Shown: positions 26,998-36,493 of the stretch, one piece after another | Position numbering within the stretch: the first letter of the stretch is position 1 | How the letters are laid out: every line of letters starts with the position of its first letter | NCBI GenBank assembly: GCA_963829485.1 | Contig: CAWHIK010000010.1 | Location: forward strand, 124,001 to 188,000 | DNA from: JBGPQJ01 sp963829485 | GTDB taxonomy: Bacteria; Chloroflexota; Anaerolineae; Anaerolineales; Villigracilaceae | Direction of reading: 5' to 3' | DNA: 64,000 nt | Position numbers and translations under genes: made by a program | The notes under the pieces: generated by a model | Database searches by the model: none | What the model saw: only the letters and a program-made list of their open reading frames with translations | What the model was told of the DNA's origin: nothing

Positions 26998-27633
26998 CTA
27001 TCTGCGGGTGTGGATAACAACAAGGTATCCCTGATTGAGTTTAACGGTTGCCTTTTCTTCCGTCATTTCGTTGCTGATTCCGCGAGACTTGTGAGGGTGA
27101 AGAGTCTCATCGTGGAGCGCGTAGCGCAGTCCTTCTGTCGTGATGCCCTTGACGTCGACACCCCATGGAATAAGCGAGACCCGATCGCCGGGCTTGCCGG
27201 AGATACTGGCGTGGTTTCTCACGATGAAGACCTGCTCAAGCCCGTCATCGAGGCGGATATCCACTCCCGCCGGGACGCCAGCCAGAAGCGCGATATTGGC
27301 TAGCGTCTGGTCGAGCCGGCCTCCCAGAGCTCCGATCACGACCACAACCTTGAACTGTCTTTCCATGGCGAAACGAATTGCCAGCTCGAGATCGGTCTCA
27401 TCCTTTTCGGGCGGGAAGCGGATGATTTGCACACCGTTCTTTTCCGCATCATCGACCTCGACAGGGGACAGGGAATCGAAATCCCCGATGAGAATGCCTG
27501 GGTTGACTCCAACCGAGACAGCGTTACGCAGACCACCATCCGCAGCGATGATGAAGTCGCCGCTTTCGAGGATCTTCAAGGCAGCATCTGTATCAGGAAG
27601 AATCCCATTGGCAAAAATAACCGCACGCGACAT
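26998..27633 (-). CDS. thiN: Thiamine pyrophosphokinase
   Basis: 211 residues with the TPK pattern: AVIFANG, IIAADGGLRNAVSVGVNPGILIGDFDSL, FPPEKDETDLELAI and VVIGALGGRLDQTLANIALL, then a C-terminal beta domain with SLIPWG and GLRYAL. It transfers diphosphate from ATP to thiamine to make TPP. It is the first gene after the TPP riboswitch and is followed by the thiamine importer, so import and activation are regulated together. Start at ATG 27633; its GGGGGA ribosome-binding site is in the expression-platform hairpin. Confidence 0.9.
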   Translation of the reverse strand: MSRAVIFANGILPDTDAALKILESGDFIIAADGGLRNAVSVGVNPGILIGDFDSLSPVEVDDAEKNGVQIIRFPPEKDETDLELAIRFAMERQFKVVVVIGALGGRLDQTLANIALLAGVPAGVDIRLDDGLEQVFIVRNHASISGKPGDRVSLIPWGVDVKGITTEGLRYALHDETLHPHKSRGISNEMTEEKATVKLNQGYLVVIHTRR

Positions 27634-27661
27634 AAAAACCATCCCCCGGTGGAGGATGGTT
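27634..27661 (-). terminator. Expression-platform hairpin of the TPP riboswitch
   Basis: On the minus strand AACCATCC (27661-27654) pairs with GGATGGTT (27644-27637), then TTTTTATG. It looks like an intrinsic terminator whose 3' arm also holds the ribosome-binding site, placed directly before the thiN start codon. Confidence 0.75.
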
Positions 27662-27667
27662 TATGGT

Positions 27668-27765
27668 GAAAGGGTATCCCTCCGCCGGCATGATCCGGAT
27701 CAGGTAATGCGGGTCGAAGGTCTCGCCTTCCTCTCAGCCTGATGACACAGGCTCCCCGTTCGATT
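27668..27765 (-). promoter_or_regulatory. TPP riboswitch (THI element)
   Basis: On the minus strand the conserved TPP-aptamer segments appear in order: GGGGAGCC, GGCTGAGAGG, GACCCG, then ACCTGATCCGGATCATGCCGG and GGAGGGA. TPP binding is expected to reduce expression of thiN-thiB-thiP-thiQ and the DUF402 gene. Confidence 0.95.
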
Positions 27766-27773
27766 GTGTTTTC

Positions 27774-27802
27774 AGTATAACACGAAAAAAAACCTTGCGA
27801 AG
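27774..27802 (-). promoter_or_regulatory. Likely promoter of the thi operon
   Basis: TATACT (27779-27774) lies just upstream of the riboswitch with a weak TTCGCA 17 nt further upstream. The promoter overlaps the terminator of the preceding operon. Confidence 0.5.
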
Positions 27803-27823
27803 GTTGTCTCCCATCGCAAGGTT
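27784..27823 (-). terminator. Terminator of the ten-gene signalling operon
   Basis: The stem AACCTTGCGA (27791-27800) / TCGCAAGGTT (27814-27823) is followed on the minus strand by a run of T residues. Confidence 0.92.
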
Positions 27824-27828
27824 TCGTT

Positions 27829-28614
27829 TTATCTTACGCGCCGCCGCCATTCCTCTTTTAGCTGCAGGTCTCGTGGACTTTCGCCAGATTCCAGCGCCGT
27901 CCAGTCGGTCAACAGACGGTTGAAACGTGCGGTATCGTCGAGCATGGGGAAATGTCCTGCTCCCTCCAGCACAATGCTGTGGGTGTATTCGGGCATGGTC
28001 AGCGGATCAAGCGTGGGGACGGTGATGGCCGGGTCGTTTTGTCCGTAGACGAGCAGGGTGGGGGTCGTGCCTCCAAACAGCCGGTTGGTCACATTCATCA
28101 TATCCGGGTTGCTGAAGGAGGCGACGAGGGCGAGTGAGTCGGATTTCATCGCGTCCTCCCGCGCCGGGTCATGGGCGGGTGATTTCGCCAGCAGCCAATC
28201 GGTCAGGTCGGACAGGTCGCCGGTGCGCAGGCGGGTGCTGACCGCATTGAATTCCATCGGGCAGGATATGGCCATGACACGGTCCACAATTTGAGGGGCG
28301 CGGGCGGTGAAGAGAATGCTGATCAAGGCGCCGAGTCCGTGTCCCACCAGGGCTACCTTGCCGATACCCATTTCCAGCAGGAAGCGGTCGATCAATTCGA
28401 TTTGCTTGTCGAGGTTGTAGTAATCCATATCCCGGGCTGAGTCGCCGAAGCCCCACAGGTCGAGGGCGTAGGAGCGGAAACTCATCGACGAGTTTTGCAG
28501 AGCGGGAATCCAATAGCGCCAGGAGCCGACCCAGCCGTGGATGAAGATGATGGGACGGCCTCGTCCGATCACCTCATAATGAATAATGCCACCGTTGAGA
28601 AGGATTGCGCTCAT
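27829..28614 (-). CDS. Alpha/beta hydrolase-fold protein without Ser nucleophile
   Basis: 261 residues. The fold is clear: oxyanion region FIHGWVGSWRYW, YALDLWGFGDS, the nucleophile elbow region VALVGHGLGALIS, then YGQNDPAIT and GAGHFPMLDD with the His. The nucleophile elbow reads G-H-G-L-G, so the usual Ser is Gly (plus strand around 28330-28345). It is close to the hydrolase at 40417-41211, which begins the same way and keeps GHSMGG. It may be a ligand-binding receptor or non-hydrolytic protein rather than an esterase. Last gene of the operon, 10 bases after the response regulator. Confidence 0.85.
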   Translation of the reverse strand: MSAILLNGGIIHYEVIGRGRPIIFIHGWVGSWRYWIPALQNSSMSFRSYALDLWGFGDSARDMDYYNLDKQIELIDRFLLEMGIGKVALVGHGLGALISILFTARAPQIVDRVMAISCPMEFNAVSTRLRTGDLSDLTDWLLAKSPAHDPAREDAMKSDSLALVASFSNPDMMNVTNRLFGGTTPTLLVYGQNDPAITVPTLDPLTMPEYTHSIVLEGAGHFPMLDDTARFNRLLTDWTALESGESPRDLQLKEEWRRRVR

Positions 28615-28624
28615 AGTTGTATTG

Positions 28625-29002
28625 TTACGATTTACCGTACTTTGCCAAAACTGAACGGATCTGCTCAGTAAGTTGGTCGGGGGCGAAGGGCTTCAATAAA
28701 TATTCCTCCGCGCCGGCTTCGAGGCCGCTTGAGATCTCGGATTCCTGCCCTTTGGCTGATAAGAAGATGACGGGGATGTGCGCCAGTTCCGGGTCCGCCT
28801 TGATTTTCTTGCATGCTTCATAACCGGTAAGTTTTGGCATGCGGACGTCCATCATCACCAGGTCGGGTTTTTCCCGCTTGGTCAACTCGAACCCTTCTTC
28901 ACCATTGCTGCCGGCGATGACTTCGTAACCTGCAAAACGCAGCGTGAAGGTGATCAGATCACGGATATCGGGTTCGTCTTCGGCGATCACAATTTTTGCC
29001 AT
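28625..29002 (-). CDS. Single-domain response regulator (CheY-like)
   Basis: 125 residues, a receiver domain only: acidic pair EDE at residues 8-10, phospho-acceptor Asp in MMDVRMP (about residue 52), Thr/Ser replaced by Ser in FLSAKG and the Lys in LLKPF. No output domain, so it signals by protein contact. It follows the giant kinase by 3 bases and is the obvious partner. Confidence 0.92.
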   Translation of the reverse strand: MAKIVIAEDEPDIRDLITFTLRFAGYEVIAGSNGEEGFELTKREKPDLVMMDVRMPKLTGYEACKKIKADPELAHIPVIFLSAKGQESEISSGLEAGAEEYLLKPFAPDQLTEQIRSVLAKYGKS

Positions 29003-29005
29003 AAA

Positions 29006-32000
29006 TTACTCCTCTGGCTGGTACACCGGCAGGGTGAACGAGAACGTGCTGCCCTGTCCGGGAATCCCTGTACTCTTAAGCCATATCTTGCCATTATGCA
29101 TTTCAACCAGCTGTTTGACGATGGACAGTCCCAGCCCTGTGCCGGGGGTGGATAGCACCAGGGCATCCTCGCCCCGGTAGAATCGATCGAACACGCGCTC
29201 CTGGGCTTCCATGGGGATGCCAATGCCTTCATCCCTCACATCGACGATGACGCTGCCGTTCTTTTGCGACATCTGGACAACGATCTGTCCGTCGGCGTGG
29301 CTGTAGTGATAGGCGTTATCCACCAGGTTGCCAAGTATCTGCCTGACACGTTCCATGTCGCCGAGAGCGCGCGGCAGCTTCTTGGGCGCATCCACCTTGA
29401 CCGTCATCGGTTTGTTCTCTTCATGCGAACGCCGGACCACATCTGCAACGACATCGTTGGCGATCTCACGGAGATCGAGCGCCTGGAGCGAGAGGGTGAC
29501 TCGTCCGGCCTCGATGCGGGAGATGTCGAGCAGGTCATTGACGAGTGTATTAAGACGCTCGGTGTTCGTCTTGACGATATCGAGGAAGTGCTTCTGGTTG
29601 TCGTTGAGCGCTCCTGCCGCGCCCATGAGCAGGATGTCTGTATAACCCCGGATGGAGGTCATCGGTGTTCGCAGTTCATGACTGACGGTCGCCACGAATT
29701 CCGACTTGAGTCTGTCCACTTCCACTTCGTGTGTGATATCGCGGAAAATGGACACGGTACCGAGAAATTCCCTCTTCCAGATGACCGGCGCCAGGTGAAC
29801 CAAAAGCACACGACCGTCCTCGAGCGTGATCTGCTCGGCATAGGTGTCTCCCTGCTGGTGCTCTGCCGGATTCTCGGACCAGGTATGGATGGTCTGGGTC
29901 CAGGTCTGTGTAGCCTTACCGAACAACCCCGAGAACATCTCGAGCGGTTCGCCCATGGCCTTATCCGAGTCGATGTTCAGAATGCGTTCAGCCGAGTTAT
30001 TCACAAAGTTGATCTGGTTCTTGGAGTCCGTCACCAGCACACCGTCCGCGACCGCTTCCAGGATGGCTGTCTGCTTGCTGGCTTCGACTTGTTGAGATCG
30101 CAGCATCGACCCCAGCCGCTCTGCCTGGTCGCGGATCAACTCATACAATTGTGAGTTGTTGATCGAGATGGCGACCTGCGAGCCGATAGCCTGCACCATG
30201 CTCAAGGCATCCTCGGTGAAGTATCCCACCTCGCGGTGGAAGACCATGATCGCGCCGCTGACCACTTCGCCGACGATCAGCGGGGCGACGATGGCGCTGC
30301 GATGCTGGCTGGACGAATGCTTGGATACCACCCAGCGTGAATCCTTCAACAAGTCCTCGACGAGTGTAGGCTGCCGGTTCTTGACCACCCAGCCTGCAAG
30401 GCCTTCTCCGACTTTCAACTTGAACGGCTTGGCTCCGGGCAGGGGAGACCCTGTGGGGCTCTCGCCTGATGCATAACCGTAACCAGCCTTGAAGTGCAGG
30501 CTGTTGTCTTCGACATTCAACAGCATGATCGTGCCCTGTTCGGCTCCAATGGCTTCGTTGAGCAGCGCCAGCGTGCGGCTAAGCGCGCGGTCCAGGTCGA
30601 GGCTCGCGGAGACTTCGGTGAGAATACGCAGCAGGGTTTCCGTGTTCCGCTGTTCCCGCTGCAACTCGGCGGTACGCACATTGACACGCTGTTCAAGAGT
30701 CTCAGCAAGAGTTTGCGTTTCCGCGAACAATCGTCCGTTCTGGATGGCGACACTCGCTTGATTTGCCAGCGTGCTCAGGATTTGCAGGTCGTTCTGGGTG
30801 AACGCGTTGAATTTATAACTCTGAGCCGACAACATACCCGCCGGCTTGCCGCCGAAGAAGATTGGCACAGCCACGATGGAGTGGGGAGTTCCCTTTTCCC
30901 CTACCGTGTACGCGCCTTGTTTGTTCGCTTCCGCAGCATCCAGCGTCAACAACGGCTCGCCCGAGGCGATCACCCGGCCGCTCAGACCCTCTCCAAAGGG
31001 CAGGCGGACGCCGGTGATACGTTCGCCTGAGTCCACGATGTAGGTCCCGACAACTTCATTGGTCACACCATCCAGGAGGGCGATCACAAACGCATCCAGC
31101 GGCATAAGCCTTTCGACCGCGGCATGGATGGCTTTGTACGTCTCTTCGGGGTCAAGCGTGGCGCTGATCTCGTAGCTGGCCTGGTTGAGCGTGGCGAGAC
31201 GTTCGGCAGTTGCCACTGTGGACTGGTAAAGCTGTGCATTCTCCAGCGCGATCCCGGCCTGGTTGGAGAAGGTGCGCGCCAGATCCATTTCAGCCGGGGA
31301 GAAGTGGTAACTGTGATCTGTTTGGATGAAAAGCGCATGCAGATTCTCGCTGCTGCCAATGGGCAGGATCATCAACGAGCGCATCCCCGCCAGCATGTCT
31401 GAAAGCGGCAGCAGATCCGGCTCGGTGGTGATCTCATCACTGGTGAAAATACCCAGCGATTCCTTGAGCCGGTCGAAGACGGGCGAAACCGGTAGAGGGC
31501 GATCCTCAGCAGGACCGGTGAGTTCTTCCGGCAGAACGTTCTTCAGCGTGGCGACTCCGCCATGCTCGATTGCGATTACAGAGACGCGGGTGGCCTCGAG
31601 AGCCTGACGCAACTGTTCGGCGGTTAGCCGCAGCACCTGCCCGGCATCCAGCTCACCGCTCAGGTCTGCTGAGAATTTATTCAGGAGGGCGAGACGCTGG
31701 GAGCGTTCATCCAATTCCGCGGCGCGTTGGAGTGAATCTTCGAACAGTGCCGCATTTTCGAGCGCGACGGCTGCCTGGCTGGCGAAGGTTGTTGCGACCT
31801 GTTCCAGTTCGGACGTGTAATAACCCGCCTCGGCTTTTTCGAGCGCAATCACTCCCATCACCTCACCCTTGGTGATAAGAGGAAGACCCATCCAGGAGAG
31901 ATATTGGGCTTCAACCAGCGACGGGAATCGGTCATCCAACCTGACATCGGATACGGAGATGCCCTTGCTTTTGTTGATCATTTCCTTGAGCAGCGTGCTC

Positions 32001-35000
32001 TCGTCGATCGCAACACTCAATCCCTGGCGCTGTTCGTTATCGGAAAAGCCTCGCGCAGCCGAGACCACCATTCGCATTCCGTCGCGCAGCCAAAGGATGG
32101 CTGTGTCGTAGGGGATCACCGCGTGGAACCGCTCCAGCACCTCGGAGATCAACTGGTCCCGGTGCAGGCTCGAGCTGATGGCGGCAGCCACGTCATTGAG
32201 CGCCTGGAGCTGCTTCGCGCGTTCCTGCGTCGTCTGCACCAAACGGACGTTCTCGAGGGACAATGCAACCTGTTGCGTGAGTGAGAGCAGCAGGGCTTCA
32301 TCTTCGGGTTTAAAAGCGGACGTGGTGTTGAAGTTGTCCAGCACCAGCAAACCGAGCGAACGTTCACTGGTACGGATTGGAATAAGCAGACTGGAAACCG
32401 GCAGCCGGCCTGCTGTGGCTTTTCGGTATTTGAGCAGGTTCTCCGCCGGGAGGTTGTAATCCGTTGCAAAATTGACCTCGTCCACGCGCCGAGGCTTTTG
32501 TTCGGCAAAGACCCGGCCGGGGAGACCTTCATCGATGCTGTAGGAGATCCCCAACATGCTGTCGTTATCGGCATAATTGGACGCCACACGCGGCATGAGC
32601 CTCTCATCGAAGTCATACCATACCATCACGGTGCCGGCGTGGGCGGAGGTGATGACGCGCAGAGCGCTCTCGAGAAGCGCGTTGAGAATGCTGTCGGGAC
32701 CCAGTCCGCTCAACTGCCGGCTGAAATCGAGCAGTAGGTTAACTTCCTGCAGGCGTTTGCGGGTTTCGTTAAGCAGTTTGATGTTCTGTAAAATGATGGA
32801 GACCTGGCGCGAGATCTGGAAGTACACCTGCCGGTCTGCCGGTCCGAAGGCTGGCATCGGCACAAAGCTGGTAGCCAGCACTGCCGCCTCCGGTTTGTCG
32901 TCAATGGAGACAGGCAGACAGATGAACGACTTGGCGCGCAGGGCATTGAGCAGTGGCGTGTCATGCCAGGTCTCATCTTCATCGACGTTCTCGGACAATA
33001 TCATTTCGCCGACCTGCAGGCAGGCGCGCAGGGGGTTGCGCTGGCCGAAAATGGCTTCCGGGTTCACCCCTTGCGGGACGCTGCCCATGACATGCAGGAT
33101 TTGCGGTCCGTCGGGTGTATCCTCCGCCACGATGGAAATGCTCATATCAAAGCGGGTCAGGACTTCCTCGCCCAGGGACTGCAGGGCGGAAGCAGCGTCG
33201 AACTGGCGGCTGATCGTCTCGGTGATCTCGAGACCCGCGCGGATGCGCCGGCTGCGCTGGTCGAGATGGATGATGGACACCGTCTGCTCGAGGTCCTTAT
33301 GCAGCAGGGACGGCAAGTGCGATTGGCTGACATCCACCATGTCTTTCTGGCGCTTCATCTCGGATGTAAGGATGCCCACCTGGTTGCGCAGTTCGCTTAC
33401 CCGGTAGATGCTCGAAATGGTCAGACCAGCCTGTGCGGCGAAGACCTCCAGCGTCTCAATGGTAGTCAAATCGGGACGAAGCCCGTCGCGCGGTGCATCG
33501 AGGCTTACCAGCCCCAGAGGGTTGCCACGCATGTCGTTGAGCGGGAACAGGAGGAAGTCATCCGGATTCCAGGCGTTGGGAGTCGTTTGTCCTTCCGCGA
33601 TCGGCATGATCGTTTCAACGTGCACATCCGTGGGGATGACAGGCGCCTGATCGTTGGGAATGAAATAGGCCTCGCTGAATTTGAACTCCGGCTTGAGTAG
33701 TTGCATGACGCTTTTCCACGGCTGCTGGTGGGATCTCAACTGCTCGAGCGTCTCAGGAGACATCCCGACGCCGGTAACACGCCGGAGCAATCCGGTCTCA
33801 GGTTCGTAGACGCTGATGAGGACGGTGTCGAAGGGAGTGGATTCCTGGATGCCGATGGCGACCGTGTAAAGCGCATGCTCAAGCGACTGTTCAACTCCGA
33901 GGTGCTGTGCGGTGACGAATAGTTTTGAGAGTGTATCCGCACGCCGCCTTAGTTGTTCGCCGTGGACGAGCTGTTCGCGCAGGCGAAGCAGGTTGCTGTA
34001 GGAGATCGCAGCCTGGATGGCCAGCGTGCGGGTGATTTCAATGGCTGCCGTTTCGAAGCGATTCTTGGTCTTTGCATGGAGATGGACGACCCCGCTCGAC
34101 CGTCCCTGGAACGCGATCGGAATACACAATCCTGACCGGACTTCCTCGTGCGGGCGGTCATAATCGCTTTGGCTGTAATCATCTATAACAATGTGCTCGC
34201 CGCTTTCGAGACAGTCACGCTCGATCTGTAACAGGGTCTCGCCCTGTGCCTCCCCGGTGAATTCGATGATCTTCGCATCGGGGTGAGTCTTGTAATTCTC
34301 CTTCAGCAGCACCACCGACCCACAGTCAGCGTTGCTGATTCGCATGCATTCATCGTAGACCAATTGCACCAGGGATGCGACGTCCGCTGCGGTATTGAAT
34401 TCACGCACCACGCGGGAGAGGGCGTTCAAATGCTCAACGCGCTCGCGCAGATTCTCGTCGGTGTAGGTGGCTGTCTTAGCGCGCTCGACAGCGCTGCTGA
34501 TCTGACCGGCAGCGGTTGCCATGACCTGTAGATCGTAGTTATTGAAGAAATCCGGCTGGGCATTGGCAAGGATTATTTCGCCCACGCCCCGGTCGCGAAT
34601 GACCAGCGGAACGATGATGGCTGATTCCGCCTGCAGACGCGAGATGATCGGGCGATAAACCAGCAGGATGCGGTCGTCTTCGGAAAGCCGGCCTGATACG
34701 AAAGGCCGCATGCTGCCGGTGACGGTATCCTTGAACTGGAGCGGGTCGATGAACAGATTGGTGATCAACACCTTGAGGTCTTCGGGAATGCCGAAGGCGG
34801 AGGGTAAATGTCCTCGCAGCAGCCCCTGGTTCTCCTCATAGAGGAAAACGATCGTCGAATCTGCCTGAAGGAGATGGGAGATTTCCTGGACTGTGTACCT
34901 TAGGATTTCATCCAGCGTTGCTGCGGAGTTGACCAGGCTCGCGATTCGCCGCAGTGCTTCCGCGCGTTGGGCGCGCTGGCGTGATTGCTGCATCAGCGTG

Positions 35001-36475
35001 GCATTTTCGATGATAGCCGCCACCTGGTTGGCGACGATCGTGATCAAGCGCAGTTCCTCTTCCGAGAAGGTGAGGGTGCCCGACCGGTGGTTCGATAACT
35101 GGATGAAGCCCAGGGAGCGGCCGCCCGAAACAAGCGGTACAAGCAGTGTATCCCGCAGGCTGGCCGCCTGGGCGATATCGTCAAGTCCCATCTCGAGCCA
35201 GCGCGGATCATCAGAAGCGCCGGGGGTGGAGATCATTTCCTGTTTCGAAAGCAGCTGCTCCACCAGCCCGTTAAGCGGCACGCCAACCTTGTAGATTTGC
35301 ACGACGTTGGGAGGCAACCCCTGGAAGGGCACTTGTCCGGCGAGAATGTGCCGGTTTTCGTCATACAGCAGGAAACCGATGATCTCGACATCGAAGAGCT
35401 GTCCCAGACCCCGCACCAGCCGTCCGAACATGTCGCGTGTATCCCGCAGCGAACCGGTGGATGTCTGTGCCAGATTTGCCAGGCCGAGAAGCTCTGCAGT
35501 GCGCTGTTGTTCGCCTTCATACAAAACAGCGTTGCGCAGTGCGATGGCAGCCTGCCCAACGATCAGATCGAGAATCGCCTGATCCTCCTCGGCAAAAGCC
35601 TGCGCTGCCAGCACACCGACCTCCAAAGTGCCGACAAGCTCTCCGCCGGCGAACAATGGAATACCCAGATAGGATCGCACTGGTGACGGCATGCTGCTGT
35701 CAGGGATGAATTGCACTTTACTGAAGTTGTGCGTATCCTGGATGAACAGGACCTGCTTTTCACGGATCAGGTAATCGGAATACCCGCCAAACTTGGATTC
35801 GTTTCCGATTTCCAGTCTTCTATCGAGACCGGGCGTGCCGGTGAAGCGGTAGGTTGTTGCCACGAGCGTGGATGGGTTCCAAACTTTGATTTCAACAAAA
35901 TCTGAAGGAACCAGCCGTTCAACATTTTCAAGGATGGCTGTGACCGTGGCGTCGAGGTTCAGGCTGGATGCGATCGCCTGGCTGAAATCAGAGACGATCC
36001 GTAGGACGGAGCCGGAGACATCCCTACTCTCTGTTGCGAAACCGGTGGATGTTTCGATCCGCCGCAGTGTGACCAGGATGTACGGGGCGTCGCCCGGGAT
36101 TTTGTAGGATGTTCCTTCTGTCAGGCGCCCGTTGATCGAAAAGCGCGCGTCCCCTTCCTCGGCACAAATCTTCAGGAATTCCTCGCCGGGTCGAACGTGA
36201 CGGGCAAGCCTCTCCAGATTGGGATATTCGTCTTCAGTTAGATTAAACCATTCGCGTACGAGGGGGTTGATCTCCCTGACACGTCCGCCGGATTCTATAA
36301 GCAAAATCGCTTCATGCAGATTGGATGCCGGTCTGGTAGCCTTGGAGTCACTGTTGAGTTGTCGAGAGGGGCGAATCTTTGGCACCAGGCGCGATAAAGA
36401 CCAGACCAGGAGAATTAAAACCAGGCCGATGAGTAACAGTCCAATGTAAAGGGTGAGCGACTGTCCTGCTGCCAT
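29006..36475 (-). CDS. Giant membrane-anchored histidine kinase with about 11 GAF domains
   Basis: 2489 residues. One N-terminal membrane span (about 8-32), a PAS-like region (about 55-140), then about eleven GAF-like domains in tandem, each beginning with a helix like LNKFSADLSGELD and spaced 160-235 residues (about 155 to 2130). A PAS domain follows, then HisKA with the H-box FVATVSHELRTPMTSIRGY and HATPase with NLVDNAYHYS, DVRDEGIGIP and GTGLGLSIV. GAF domains bind small molecules or other domains, so this is a large sensory array feeding one kinase. No Shine-Dalgarno is seen; the start is 18 bases after the REC-GGDEF gene. Confidence 0.93.
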   Translation of the reverse strand: MAAGQSLTLYIGLLLIGLVLILLVWSLSRLVPKIRPSRQLNSDSKATRPASNLHEAILLIESGGRVREINPLVREWFNLTEDEYPNLERLARHVRPGEEFLKICAEEGDARFSINGRLTEGTSYKIPGDAPYILVTLRRIETSTGFATESRDVSGSVLRIVSDFSQAIASSLNLDATVTAILENVERLVPSDFVEIKVWNPSTLVATTYRFTGTPGLDRRLEIGNESKFGGYSDYLIREKQVLFIQDTHNFSKVQFIPDSSMPSPVRSYLGIPLFAGGELVGTLEVGVLAAQAFAEEDQAILDLIVGQAAIALRNAVLYEGEQQRTAELLGLANLAQTSTGSLRDTRDMFGRLVRGLGQLFDVEIIGFLLYDENRHILAGQVPFQGLPPNVVQIYKVGVPLNGLVEQLLSKQEMISTPGASDDPRWLEMGLDDIAQAASLRDTLLVPLVSGGRSLGFIQLSNHRSGTLTFSEEELRLITIVANQVAAIIENATLMQQSRQRAQRAEALRRIASLVNSAATLDEILRYTVQEISHLLQADSTIVFLYEENQGLLRGHLPSAFGIPEDLKVLITNLFIDPLQFKDTVTGSMRPFVSGRLSEDDRILLVYRPIISRLQAESAIIVPLVIRDRGVGEIILANAQPDFFNNYDLQVMATAAGQISSAVERAKTATYTDENLRERVEHLNALSRVVREFNTAADVASLVQLVYDECMRISNADCGSVVLLKENYKTHPDAKIIEFTGEAQGETLLQIERDCLESGEHIVIDDYSQSDYDRPHEEVRSGLCIPIAFQGRSSGVVHLHAKTKNRFETAAIEITRTLAIQAAISYSNLLRLREQLVHGEQLRRRADTLSKLFVTAQHLGVEQSLEHALYTVAIGIQESTPFDTVLISVYEPETGLLRRVTGVGMSPETLEQLRSHQQPWKSVMQLLKPEFKFSEAYFIPNDQAPVIPTDVHVETIMPIAEGQTTPNAWNPDDFLLFPLNDMRGNPLGLVSLDAPRDGLRPDLTTIETLEVFAAQAGLTISSIYRVSELRNQVGILTSEMKRQKDMVDVSQSHLPSLLHKDLEQTVSIIHLDQRSRRIRAGLEITETISRQFDAASALQSLGEEVLTRFDMSISIVAEDTPDGPQILHVMGSVPQGVNPEAIFGQRNPLRACLQVGEMILSENVDEDETWHDTPLLNALRAKSFICLPVSIDDKPEAAVLATSFVPMPAFGPADRQVYFQISRQVSIILQNIKLLNETRKRLQEVNLLLDFSRQLSGLGPDSILNALLESALRVITSAHAGTVMVWYDFDERLMPRVASNYADNDSMLGISYSIDEGLPGRVFAEQKPRRVDEVNFATDYNLPAENLLKYRKATAGRLPVSSLLIPIRTSERSLGLLVLDNFNTTSAFKPEDEALLLSLTQQVALSLENVRLVQTTQERAKQLQALNDVAAAISSSLHRDQLISEVLERFHAVIPYDTAILWLRDGMRMVVSAARGFSDNEQRQGLSVAIDESTLLKEMINKSKGISVSDVRLDDRFPSLVEAQYLSWMGLPLITKGEVMGVIALEKAEAGYYTSELEQVATTFASQAAVALENAALFEDSLQRAAELDERSQRLALLNKFSADLSGELDAGQVLRLTAEQLRQALEATRVSVIAIEHGGVATLKNVLPEELTGPAEDRPLPVSPVFDRLKESLGIFTSDEITTEPDLLPLSDMLAGMRSLMILPIGSSENLHALFIQTDHSYHFSPAEMDLARTFSNQAGIALENAQLYQSTVATAERLATLNQASYEISATLDPEETYKAIHAAVERLMPLDAFVIALLDGVTNEVVGTYIVDSGERITGVRLPFGEGLSGRVIASGEPLLTLDAAEANKQGAYTVGEKGTPHSIVAVPIFFGGKPAGMLSAQSYKFNAFTQNDLQILSTLANQASVAIQNGRLFAETQTLAETLEQRVNVRTAELQREQRNTETLLRILTEVSASLDLDRALSRTLALLNEAIGAEQGTIMLLNVEDNSLHFKAGYGYASGESPTGSPLPGAKPFKLKVGEGLAGWVVKNRQPTLVEDLLKDSRWVVSKHSSSQHRSAIVAPLIVGEVVSGAIMVFHREVGYFTEDALSMVQAIGSQVAISINNSQLYELIRDQAERLGSMLRSQQVEASKQTAILEAVADGVLVTDSKNQINFVNNSAERILNIDSDKAMGEPLEMFSGLFGKATQTWTQTIHTWSENPAEHQQGDTYAEQITLEDGRVLLVHLAPVIWKREFLGTVSIFRDITHEVEVDRLKSEFVATVSHELRTPMTSIRGYTDILLMGAAGALNDNQKHFLDIVKTNTERLNTLVNDLLDISRIEAGRVTLSLQALDLREIANDVVADVVRRSHEENKPMTVKVDAPKKLPRALGDMERVRQILGNLVDNAYHYSHADGQIVVQMSQKNGSVIVDVRDEGIGIPMEAQERVFDRFYRGEDALVLSTPGTGLGLSIVKQLVEMHNGKIWLKSTGIPGQGSTFSFTLPVYQPEE

Positions 36476-36493
36476 AATCAATATAGTGAAACG

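Noticed and set aside
29264..30154. 296-codon plus-strand ORF over the kinase C-terminus
   Set aside because: Opposes the HisKA/HATPase motifs; the coding signal is on the minus strand.
32577..33700. Two long plus-strand ORFs (276 and 245 codons) inside the GAF kinase
   Set aside because: Antisense to GAF repeats, with low-complexity Ser/Arg-rich translations and no own promoter.
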